Source: Pelagomonas calceolata (taxonomy: Eukaryota; Sar; Pelagophyceae; Pelagomonadales; Pelagomonadaceae). Taken from it: a stretch of 64,000 nucleotides of DNA. The stretch's first letter is position 1. Each line of letters opens with the position of its first letter. The DNA lies in NCBI GenBank assembly GCA_918797485.1, contig CAKKNE010000002.1:2074501-2138500 (forward strand). The letters run 5' to 3'. The translations under genes were made by a program, and so were the position numbers. Shown one piece after another: positions 37,405-45,816 of this stretch. A model generated the notes under the pieces. The model ran no database searches, was not told the origin of the DNA, and saw only the letters and a list, made by a program, of their open reading frames with translations.

Positions 37405-37426
37405 CCTAGTGCATCGACACACTAGA
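37405..37426 (-). promoter_or_regulatory. Recurrent 5' palindromic motif, copy 9 (TGTCGAT subtype)
   Basis: Minus-strand reading: TCTAGTGTGTCGATG, CACTAGG; about 75 bp upstream of the aldo-keto reductase start. The most diverged copy listed. Confidence 0.5.
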
Positions 37427-37460
37427 AAGCAGCTCCGCGTCGTAAGTACAAAGAACAACA

Positions 37461-39188
37461 CTAAGAACCCCCTCGCGCAACCTTGTCCGTCGCGGCAACC
37501 GGCTCCGACGAAGCCTCCCTTTCCATCCGCCCGAAGAACGCCGCCGCCGCGTCGCCCCAGTAGCTGATCCCCGGCAGCACCGGCGCCGGCGGCACGCAGC
37601 TCCGCGCCGCGAAGCTGAACTCCTTGCGGACGGCCTCGGGCGTCGGCGGCTGCGTGCAGGTGCGGCCCAGCCTCTCGTCGGCCTTTTCGTCCATGGGCGA
37701 CCGCGCGTTGCCGAAGCTGAACGTGTAGGGGCACTTGCCGGCGCGCCGCGCGCAGGCGTCTCTATATAAAACGCGCACGAAGCTGGACTCGTAGTTGTGC
37801 ACGACGGCGTCGCATGGTGCGGAGAGTTCCAACGACGCGTAGATTCTAGCGAGTTCCCGCGGGCCTCTTCTAAAATGCCCCGAGAGGCGCTCGCCCGATT
37901 TCGACGAGCAGCTCACGTTGCGCGGGACCGGCTTTAGTAAATTGTCCATACCCTCCCGTCGGCAATGCGCAGAAACGATGCCCGTGGCCGGCGCGACGCG
38001 CGCCTTGACGGAGGGGCCCAGGTTTTGCGCGTCCTCGCGCACGTCGCCGTCGTCACTCAACGCGAGGAGCTGGTAGGGTCCCCCCGTGTGGAACAGACCT
38101 TCCAATAACGCCACGGCCTCCGCCGCGTACCGATGGAAGTCCACGACGAAGCTCCGCGTCTTGTGCGTGCGGACCCACCGGTCGTACAGCTTGTCCCCGT
38201 GGCGCATATACACGAACGCACACTTCCCCGTCGACTGCGCGTCTACTAACGACGTATCATCCGCAAAGGGCCGCTTCTCGAGAGCGATGGCCCGTCTCAA
38301 CCGAAACGCGGGCCGGTGCCACAGCGCTTTGTGCAGCAGCGCCAGCCGTCTATCGGAATCCCAGTGCTCGCCGGCGCCCCCGGGGAAGACGAGCTTCGAG
38401 GAGCTCCCGTGGGCGTTCGTGTGGGGCGGACACTTCGCGTGGGACGGCTCCTTGCGGTCGCAGAGGAACACTTCCGCATCGTTCTCCTCGACGGCCACCA
38501 GGGCCCTTCCAGAAAACGCCGACGAGCTCCCCAGCAGTTTTGAGGCTGCGGCGGACGTGGGACCCTGCAGAGCCGCCTCGACTTTCCCATGGGTCCCGCA
38601 ATTATTCCAAGGTAAAAAGAAGCACTCCCAGCGGCCGCGCGCCGCCCCACAAAAGTTCGCGTCGTGGTCGGCCATGTACCAGCCCTTTGTTGACAAAGGG
38701 TGCTGCACGGAAAACCCCCGCCTCAGCGTGTCCATGCCGACGTGGTCGTACTTGTTTAATGTGGCGCCGAGCGTGGCCAGCTGGCCCAGCGTGACGACCT
38801 TTTTACAAGCGTCCGCGCGCTCGAACTGGTGCCGCCGCCACAACTGCGCGAGCTGCACCTCTCTACTATCGTAGCGCAGCTCCACGACATTGCCGCCATC
38901 AAAGGGTTCTCTGGCTATCACATACTCCAAACGCGTCGTCAAAAATCGATCCACAGCCTCCGCCGCGCCCGACGCCGCGTACCAGTCGGCGCCCGTCGTG
39001 ATGTGAGCCGGCGCCGTCGCCGTGAGCGTGGCTTTTACAGAGGCGGCCCGCGCGAGGGCGGCGTCGAGTTCCGGTGCTTTGCAGGTCGTCTCGAAGCCTC
39101 GTGTAGATACGGTCCAGAGCGTCGCATCGCTCGCCGCCGCGCCCAGGGCCGCGGCGGAGCACCACAGCACGCCTCGACGCGCGCGCAT
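37461..39188 (-). CDS. Secreted protein, possibly fucosyltransferase-like
   Basis: 575 residues with a signal peptide (MRARRGVLWCSAAALGAAAS). Cysteine spacing and tryptophan-rich patches (RWECFFLPWNNCGTHG) indicate a lumenal domain. CAFVYMRHGDKLYDRW (about 320-335) resembles the VHxRRxDK donor-binding motif of alpha-1,6-fucosyltransferases (GT23) and related GT-B enzymes. LLALSDDGDVREDAQ and the late segment CDAVVHNYESSFVRVLY (like the family's surveillance of acceptor and 'D-x-S-F-S' type ends) fit loosely. The family call is tentative. It is transcribed in the same direction as the aldo-keto reductase and two other sugar-transfer genes, which fits a secretory-pathway neighbourhood. Confidence 0.55.
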   Translation of the reverse strand: MRARRGVLWCSAAALGAAASDATLWTVSTRGFETTCKAPELDAALARAASVKATLTATAPAHITTGADWYAASGAAEAVDRFLTTRLEYVIAREPFDGGNVVELRYDSREVQLAQLWRRHQFERADACKKVVTLGQLATLGATLNKYDHVGMDTLRRGFSVQHPLSTKGWYMADHDANFCGAARGRWECFFLPWNNCGTHGKVEAALQGPTSAAASKLLGSSSAFSGRALVAVEENDAEVFLCDRKEPSHAKCPPHTNAHGSSSKLVFPGGAGEHWDSDRRLALLHKALWHRPAFRLRRAIALEKRPFADDTSLVDAQSTGKCAFVYMRHGDKLYDRWVRTHKTRSFVVDFHRYAAEAVALLEGLFHTGGPYQLLALSDDGDVREDAQNLGPSVKARVAPATGIVSAHCRREGMDNLLKPVPRNVSCSSKSGERLSGHFRRGPRELARIYASLELSAPCDAVVHNYESSFVRVLYRDACARRAGKCPYTFSFGNARSPMDEKADERLGRTCTQPPTPEAVRKEFSFAARSCVPPAPVLPGISYWGDAAAAFFGRMEREASSEPVAATDKVARGGS

Positions 39189-39226
39189 GGCAGCGTTTTG
39201 TCGCCCTTCGCGGGCAGCCCCTTTTT

Positions 39227-39248
39227 GCTAGTGTGTCGATACGCTAGT
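39227..39248 (+). promoter_or_regulatory. Recurrent 5' palindromic motif, copy 10 (TGTCGATA subtype)
   Basis: GCTAGTGTGTCGATA, CGCTAGT, between divergent genes starting at 39188 (minus) and 39454 (plus). Nearly identical to 22199-22220. Confidence 0.6.
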
Positions 39249-39453
39249 CCATCGACCCGGGCGGGCGGCGCCGCGGAGACACTGGAGCAAGCGTTGCACT
39301 TGTCTAGCTGTATCGACAGCACCACTATATAGCTCACGACAGCGCGGACAGCAACGACAGCAGGGGCGCTCTTGTATTCCACAGCAAAAGCACAGAGACC
39401 CTGCCGCAGCGAGCGCGGCGCTCTCGGCGCGCGGACAGCAAAGCAAAGCACAG

Positions 39454-41486
39454 ATGGCGCCGAGCGAGGCCGCGCTCAACCGCGTGCTCTACGTATTACT
39501 GGTCGTCGTGGGCTACCTTTTTGTTAAAGAGATCCAGCGAGCGTACGAGCGGCGGCAGCAGGCGCTCTGGGACGATCGGTATATAGATGCGGTCCGGTCG
39601 TCGCCGGAGGAGTGGAAGCTCGGGTGGCGGCTCGAGGACCTGGAGTCGAGATTGCATTCGCAGCGGCGCGTCGCCGACGCGCTGGTCGAGGCGGACGGCG
39701 ACGTCCAGCACCTCGTCAGCGCCGTGTCAGGCCACGAGGAGGAGTACCACACGCTCGAGTGCGTCTCGCGGCTGGGGAAACGCGTCCACGTCGGGCCGGA
39801 CGAGTTCCGGGACATGGCAGATAGGTGTCATTTGTTTAGTGGCCTGGACGTGAAGGACGCGCCGGCCGTGGGGCCCCACGAGCTCTTTGAGGTCGTGCCG
39901 CTGGACGACGACGCCGTGGGACTGCGGGCGCTGTCGAACGGCAAATTTGCAAGGGTGAGGGCTCCCGGGGACGAGGCCGCCTGGGACGCGCCCTGGACGG
40001 TGGAGTTCGCCTCGCCGCTGCCCGGGCTGGCCGAGCGGTTTCAATTACGAAACGTGCCGAAGCCGTCGGCGCAGGATGATGTGGTCAAGGCCCAGGACGA
40101 CCCGTGGTCCGGCGTGACGACCACGGAGACCAAGGCCTGGGCGCCCTCATTCAGGATGCTCTACTCGGAGCTCATGCGCGGCTTCATCCAGTGTAATGGT
40201 GGTGGGGTTTCCGAACCGGTGCGCGGCTTTTCGGGGGAAGCGGCGGACGAGTCGCGCGTCGAGTTCCAGTTCAATCTTACAAGAGCGGATGCCGCGACGA
40301 TGGCCAAGGCCCGGGAATTGCTAAGGGCTTCAAAGCATGCCGAGGAGTTGAGAGCCAAGGCCGACGCGAATAGACGAGCCCGTCTCCTGGCCGCCTCGGC
40401 CGAGCGGGGCGAGAAGTTTAGTCTCAAGCCCGGCGAGCGGTTACCGAGACGGGGGCCCTCGGCCCTCGATTCTGGCTCTTTGAAAGTAGCGATAGTGGTC
40501 CCGATGACCTCGCGGGGCACCGACATGGACGGCGTCGAGCAGTCGCCGCTCTGGTTCAATTTGTTTGCGTCGTTCGTCGAGTCCGTAGACTGGCGGAAGA
40601 ACCGCCACACCTTCCACTTCTACCTCGGCTTCGACAAGGGTGATGATTTGTACGACACGGGCGACGCGTGGTCGGAGATGCGGCGCGCGTTCCGGGCCCA
40701 CGCGAAGAAGGCGTTGCGGTGGCTGGGCTACGGCAACTTCACGGTGGCGAGGGTCGCGGACGGTATTGATGGTTCAAAACCGGCCGTCGATTTGACACTG
40801 GTCCATTTCTCGGACACGGCGGGCGCGCCGTCGCAAGCGGTCTCGCAGATGGCGAGGATGGCCGTCGGTGAGGGCGCGGACTACATCTATCAGTTGAACG
40901 ACGACACGATTTTAGTCTCGAAGGACTGGTTGGCGACGGTGTGGAAATCAACATCGTCAGCTCGATGGCGTGGAGCTTCCACGCCGTCGACGCGACGCTG
41001 TCTCCGTAACTCACCGGCTGATTTCCGCGCAGGTTGACGACGTACGTGAAAGCGCTCGAGAACTCGGAACTCGCGCCGAACCTAGGCGTGGCCGGTCCCT
41101 TGGACACGACGAACGAGCGCATTCTGACGCACGCCTTTGTGCACAAAACGCACGTCGAGATCTTCGACGCGTTCTTCCCGGCGACCTTCAAGAACTGGTG
41201 GAGCGACGACTGGATCAGCCAGGTCTACGGGAGAAGGGCGACCTTCGCGCGCAAGGACGTCGTCGTCACGCACAACGTGCAGTCCCAGAAGACGGGCGCG
41301 TGGAACAGATATGATGTGGACCACTCGGCGCAGCACGCGTTGCATTCCGAGGTCCAAAAGGGGTTCGTGACGATCAACGCGTGGCTGCGGGCGCGCGACT
41401 ACCCGAGCATGCCGCTGCCTAGCGTCTGCGGCTACTCGCCGATGATGACGCGGGTCTACGAGCGGCTGATGAAGCGGGGGTTGTAA
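39454..41486 (+). CDS. Type II membrane glycosyltransferase-like protein
   Basis: Coding segments 39454-40928 and 41033-41486, 642 residues. One membrane helix near the N terminus (VLYVLLVVVGYLFV). The region about 65-210 resembles a beta-trefoil or lectin-like part. The C-terminal half starts LKVAIVVPMTSRGTDMDG and contains HFYLGFDKGDDLY, YIYQLNDDTILVSKDW (NDDT as the metal-binding DxD near residue 487) and LGVAGPLD, which together fit a GT-A glycosyltransferase. The final part, including FKNWWSDDWISQVYG, probably forms the acceptor site. Splicing gives SKDW-LTTYVKALE, which restores the helix after the DxD. It shares a 265-bp divergent promoter with the secreted protein gene at 37461-39188. 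Substrates unknown. Confidence 0.75.
40929..41032 (+). mobile_element. Introner-type intron with near-perfect target duplication
   Basis: Donor copy GTTGGCGA (40929-40936), element from CGGTGTGGAAATCA to TGATTTCCGCGCAG (40937-41032), exon copy GTTGACGA (41033-41040), 7 of 8 identical. A donor at 40941 would also keep frame but would add four residues, so the upstream donor is preferred. Confidence 0.85.
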
Positions 41487-43345
41487 GAGTGCGTGTGGTT
41501 TCTTGGTTCTTCGTTTTCGGGGCCCGGGATTTAACGCTTGTAATAGTCCCCAAGTAGATTATGATTTTAGATTCACACTTTACTCCACTTTGTGTGTCGT
41601 GAGCGGGCATACGTGGTCGCTTCCCGCGTCAGATGCGTATCAACAAGATGAAGCGCATGAGCACTACGAGACTCCTTCGAGGCGCCCTCACGGCGATGGC
41701 GTGGCGTCAATCGTCTTCGAGAGGCCTAGCACGGCCATCGCCGCTAACCCTTCCACCGGAGCTAGCGTAATCGACATACTAGCAAATTCAAAGATACGCC
41801 TCGATAGCGTTAAAAGAATGACCCAAATTCTGAATACATCCTAGTCGTTCGCCGAGACCAAATATTTCAGCGTAGCGGCCCGGGAACATACCCTCGCGCC
41901 TCCCGCAAGGCACCGCCCGCGACATTCGCGGATGAACCTTACGGCTCGCCAAAATACACCAGCGCTTGATGCCGCCATCTACCGTCCAAATGGTACATTA
42001 TATCAACTCCAGCCCAGTTTTCATACACACTCGACGGAACCGGAGCCGACGGCCCGCGCTCGGAGGGCGGGAGAAGAATTCTACTAGACAACTCCCGAGT
42101 TTATGTTGGTTTCCTTCCGTTTGTTAGTGGTAGAGTCCATTTAGGCCGATTGAACACTTACCTATCTATTTTAGATATTCCGTTAGAGCCGCGCGATTCG
42201 ACGAATCCGCGACCCAGCGTTTACACGATGAGGGCATTTTAAGCCGGACCCGCGAGTATCAGCGACGACACCATCCAGATGGACCATAACGCCGTTGTTC
42301 TATTCACGATCGACTGACTTGCCCGTTCTCCGCGGACGACGGTGCGTACGCGGGGCACTGGAAAGGCCCCAGACCCGTGAGTTATGAAATAAATTTGCGT
42401 TTCAGGCGCTTCGGTTACGGGACGGGCCAGGTCACCGGCCTGAACACCTACTACATTGGATTACCTGTCCCATTTACAACTCGCGCCTTGTCCAACTCGC
42501 AACCCCAGCATCTTGCTTATACTGGCGAATTGCTTGGATCTGCGACCATCAGCCCGTGTAACATCACCATGGATCATGACGCGATCATTTGTTCCATGAT
42601 CGACGGACATACGCGAGGTCCAGATCAAGATGTTCACGTCCCGGGCGTGGGCAGTTCAAAGTACCCTTCTCGCGGTGTAGATGCCATATACTTGTAATTG
42701 ACTATCGGTGGGGTAGTCTGGGGTCCGACGGGACCGCTACGGCGACTACTAGGGGCCCTCGGGTAATTGACGTTTTTTACGGGAACGGGTGCCATCGGGC
42801 CCAAATTGCACACTTTTTTCGGGGGCAGATCGGCTCGCGGACGCCCTCCGGGATAGGTCTGGGGTCATGTGGTCCGCTGGGCCGCATGCGCCGGTGCTTG
42901 GGGCTCCCCAGAGAACTCTGGATCCAAAACTTTGGAGGATCATGGTCCAGAGCAGTGGAGCGCAAAGGACCTGTACTCATTTGTATCCACCGATGGAAGC
43001 GCCCGCGCATGCGGCGTCGGCGTTTGCGCACGTCTAGTACCGACCCTAAGCGGCCCCAGGGACACCTCAGGACCAGGAATCGACAGGATTCCACCGACGC
43101 GCCCACCCTGGTGGCGTCGTCAATATCGCGAATTAAAAAATTATTTTTTTTCGCCCCCAAGGAAGTGTCCCATTGATCTCTTTGGACCAGTAGCGAACCG
43201 AACGATACTCGAAAAGCTGCATGTCGCGTTTGCTATTGCTAGTATCTTACATGCCGCCAGCTACCTCCGCAGCGCTGCAGCCGAGCACGGGAGTGAGTGC
43301 GCAGCCGTGAGACGCATCGACGCACACAAAACGCCTAGGCATGCA
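41487..43345. other. AT-richer stretch without a convincing gene
   Basis: About 1.86 kb with visibly lower GC than its neighbours. Short open frames at 41503-41844, 42377-42697 and 42589-43176 carry no domain I recognise. Two related segments, around 42278 and 42568, both read I-(T/Q)-MDH(N/D)A with a following MID/TID, hinting at a decayed internal duplication. A short minus-strand segment near 41970-42050 (YENWAGVDIMYHLDGRW) looks protein-like. The best explanation is remains of an inserted or inactivated sequence; its family is not identifiable. Confidence 0.45.
43238..43261 (+). promoter_or_regulatory. Recurrent 5' palindromic motif, copy 11
   Basis: GCTAGTATCTTACATG, C, CGCCAGC; about 85 bp before the methyltransferase start at 43346. 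Confidence 0.6.
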
Positions 43346-44173
43346 ATGCGGTGCAGCAAGCTAGTCATGTGCGCACTCAGCAGCACTCAAGCCCTCGACG
43401 AGGCACTGGTCCGCAGCGTGCAGTGCTCGAAGCAGGCGCGCAAGGCGCTGGCACGCGGCGACGTGCCGGTCGCGTGGCTCGACGTCACCGCGGCCGACGA
43501 CGCCGTCGCCGAGCGCCTCGCGCCGCTGCTCGCGGGGCCGGCGCGCTGCGCGCACGACGACGACGCCTTCGAGGCGCACAACGCCCGGACGAAGCGGGAG
43601 TTCGTCGAGCTCTTCGCGGGCGACGGCCTCGACCCGGCGAACAACGAGCTCGCGCCGGCCACGGCCGTCGCGGTGGCGCGCGGGCTCGATCTCGACGCCG
43701 CCGACGCGTTCTGCGACCTGGGCTGCTCGGCGGGCGCGCTGACCATGGCCGTCGCCGTGGCGACGGAGGCCCGGCTCGCGCACGGCGTCGAGCTGAGCCC
43801 GCGGGGCACCGAGCGAGCGCTCCTCGCGAAGGAGCGGTGCGGCGACGACCGCGTGGAGTTCTTCCAGGGCGACCTGCGCGACGGCGTCGACCACGCGGCG
43901 TACGACGTCTTTTACTGCGGGATCCGCGGCGTCGCGAGCCGGCCGCGCGTGCTCGGGGACCTCCTCGAGACGCTCTGCGCGCAGGACAAGCCGTACCGCC
44001 TCGTCTGCGCCGGGTTTGGCGTCGACATCCGAGGCCTGTACGGGGATCGCGTCTCGCTCGTACGCGCCACGGTGCTCCGGCGGGCCGGCGCCGGCGCGAG
44101 CTATGCGGACGCGATTCCCCTCTACGGCGAGGGCGAGGGGCCGAGGGTGTTGTTGGAGTATAGTATTACGTAG
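43346..44173 (+). CDS. Class I SAM-dependent methyltransferase-like protein
   Basis: 275 residues starting MRCSKLVMCALSS; the frame is open upstream from 42869, but that part reads through the AT-richer stretch and the recurrent motif. AFCDLGCSAGALTMAVAVA (about residues 127-145) is a motif I SAM-binding loop (DLGCSxG), HGVELSPRGTERA is the following acidic motif, and VEFFQGDLRDG is motif II/III. The layout is similar to DOT1-like and other lysine or small-molecule methyltransferases, without a diagnostic substrate domain. Codons are strongly GC-biased here, unlike the stretch just upstream, which supports this start. Stop is 30 bp from the convergent SAP protein. Confidence 0.65.
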   Translation: MRCSKLVMCALSSTQALDEALVRSVQCSKQARKALARGDVPVAWLDVTAADDAVAERLAPLLAGPARCAHDDDAFEAHNARTKREFVELFAGDGLDPANNELAPATAVAVARGLDLDAADAFCDLGCSAGALTMAVAVATEARLAHGVELSPRGTERALLAKERCGDDRVEFFQGDLRDGVDHAAYDVFYCGIRGVASRPRVLGDLLETLCAQDKPYRLVCAGFGVDIRGLYGDRVSLVRATVLRRAGAGASYADAIPLYGEGEGPRVLLEYSIT

Positions 44174-44203
44174 TATATTAGACAGGGCACAAAGCGAGCG
44201 AAT

Positions 44204-44875
44204 TCACCAGGGGAAGCCTCTGCGAAACATCCGTTCCATCTGGCGCGATTGGGCCATCAGGGCCCGATGCTGCGCCTCGGCGGCCCGATGCTGGGCCTCG
44301 GCGGCCCGATGCTGCGACATCGCCGCGGCGAAGCCGCCGTAGCCCTGACTCCGGTCGAACTGGCTTTTCGACACGCGCCGACCGTCCACGAAGTATTGCG
44401 TTCTAGCATTGGCTTTCAAAGGTCGGTAGCCGGCGCGGTCCTCCGCCGAAGGATTAGATAACCGCGCGAGCAGCTCGGCCTTGGTCCCCCCGACCTTGAG
44501 GCCCCGAGCCCGGCAGCGGTCCTTGAGCTGGGCCACGGTCACGCCGGGCGCGGGCGTCGAGCGGCGCTTCTTGCGCGGCGGCGGCGTGACGAAGACCACC
44601 TCCTCTTCCTCCTCTTCTGAGTTCTCGTCGTCGGAGATAATTATCTGGCGGCGCTTGCGCTGAGCGTGCGTGTCGCGCGCGCGGCCGTCGGCGCCGAAGG
44701 TCACGTCGTCAAGCCTGGATCGCCGCGGCGTCTGCGGCTTGGCGGGCGGTTCGTCCTCGTCGTCATCGCTACTGAGTTCGAGGACGTCGCCTTTCGCCTT
44801 GGCTGCCTCGTAGCGCTGCGCCGCCAGCTCCTCGGCGGTGCATGTTGGGCCGACCTCCATGTCATCGTCAGCCAT
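44204..44875 (-). CDS. SAP-domain nuclear protein
   Basis: 223 residues. Acidic and basic patches (ELSSDDDEDE, RKRRQIIISDDENSEEEEEE, PRKKRRS) suggest a nuclear protein. A SAP domain at about 111-142 (VTVAQLKDRCRARGLKVGG, KAELLARL) is expected to bind AT-rich DNA or RNA. The C terminus carries three QHRAAEA-type repeats (SQHRAAEAQHRAAEAQHRAL). The residual tail MFRRGFPW is unusual. A chromatin or RNA-processing role is inferred from SAP only; no catalytic domain is present. Confidence 0.75.
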   Translation of the reverse strand: MADDDMEVGPTCTAEELAAQRYEAAKAKGDVLELSSDDDEDEPPAKPQTPRRSRLDDVTFGADGRARDTHAQRKRRQIIISDDENSEEEEEEVVFVTPPPRKKRRSTPAPGVTVAQLKDRCRARGLKVGGTKAELLARLSNPSAEDRAGYRPLKANARTQYFVDGRRVSKSQFDRSQGYGGFAAAMSQHRAAEAQHRAAEAQHRALMAQSRQMERMFRRGFPW

Positions 44876-45167
44876 GATTGAGCGTCTGGTAGATATGTAA
44901 CTCGAGCTGTATGGATAGCTCGGGCTGTATGGTGGGTCAGCAGGTCAGCTGGTCAGGCACAAACAAGCTAGATACTCTGAGCCCGCGCAAAATTCGCAGC
45001 AGCAGCGCGTGCGTGACGCACGATGCACTACGCGTTGACACGCCTGGAGTCGGACAGCGGTTTGAACGCGTACGCAGCGCGATGACTCTCCGACCCACGC
45101 AGCGTCTCCGAGCTCGGGTGCGGGTCCAAACGCGGCGCTCCGCAGGGAAGTAAAAATTATTGTTAAT

Positions 45168-45386
45168 TCACTCGTCGTGCAACCCTGGACACTCCGGCTT
45201 GGACCCGTGGTCCTCGTAGGAGTGGTGCTTCGACGCCCGTCCCGTGTCCGGCGCGAAGCCGTAATGGATGAGCTGCCGCGAGAAGTTGAGACCCGGCGCG
45301 GGGCATCTCGCAGCGAAGAAGCACGGGCAGGGGTCGCCCCTCGCCGAGAACGGCGACGCCATCGGGGACGTCGCGGGACACGCCAT
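45168..45386 (-). CDS. Candidate small protein, uncertain
   Basis: 72 residues from the Met at 45386 (open to 45545). The C-terminal part, LNFSRQLIHYGFAPDTGRAS then KHHSYEDHGSKPECPGLHDE, has a protein-like mix of residues, unlike a typical GC-driven shadow frame. Cysteine pairs (PCPCFF, ARCPAPG) suggest a metal site or disulfides. No family recognised. It overlaps a plus-strand candidate, so at most part of each is likely real. Confidence 0.35.
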   Translation of the reverse strand: MACPATSPMASPFSARGDPCPCFFAARCPAPGLNFSRQLIHYGFAPDTGRASKHHSYEDHGSKPECPGLHDE

Positions 45387-45753
45387 CGCCGCGCGCACGG
45401 AGTCGTCGGAAGCAGCGGCGCGCTGCGCGGCGATCCCATACCGCGTGCTCGAGTACGCCCAGGACTTCGCGATGGCGCTGAAGCCCGCCGACTTCGCGAG
45501 CCTACCCGCGCTCGTCAACGCGCTCCGCGTCACGATCAAGTACAAGACGCCGGTCGATTAACGCGGAACAAAGGAAAACTACCGAAGCGAAATGAAATGC
45601 GGGGACACGAATTCTCGGCAGGAGTTCATTCACGAGTTCCCGGTCACGTTCCAGCTCACGACGAAAGGCGTCCTCGCGCGGGAGCAGGCGCGTCGAAAGT
45701 CGCGCCGGTTCAACAACTACGACAACTTCGGGCCCGACGGCCCGGACTACTAG
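45268..45753 (+). CDS. Candidate gene interrupted by one in-frame stop
   Basis: A plus frame from 45268 reads AAIPYRVLEYAQDFAMALKP and LPALVNALRVTIKYKTPVD, meets a TAA at 45559-45561, and continues in the same frame with RGTKENYRSEMKCGDTNSRQ, EFIHEFPVTFQLTTKG and RRFNNYDNFGPDGPDY before a TAG at 45751-45753. Both halves look like natural protein. Possible explanations are a pseudogene, a sequencing or assembly error, a second short gene starting at the Met at 45592, or an unrecognised intron. No family recognised. Confidence 0.4.
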
Positions 45754-45816
45754 ACTCGCTCGCTACCCCCGCACTAATACATGCACAAGTCTTACAAGCA
45801 ACAATACACAAAAGCC

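Noticed and set aside
42940-43040. Segment reading YSFVSTDGSARACGVGV, like an RNase H strand of a retroelement
   Set aside because: Only a few residues match; no reverse transcriptase, integrase or terminal repeats were seen nearby. Too weak to call a retroelement fossil.
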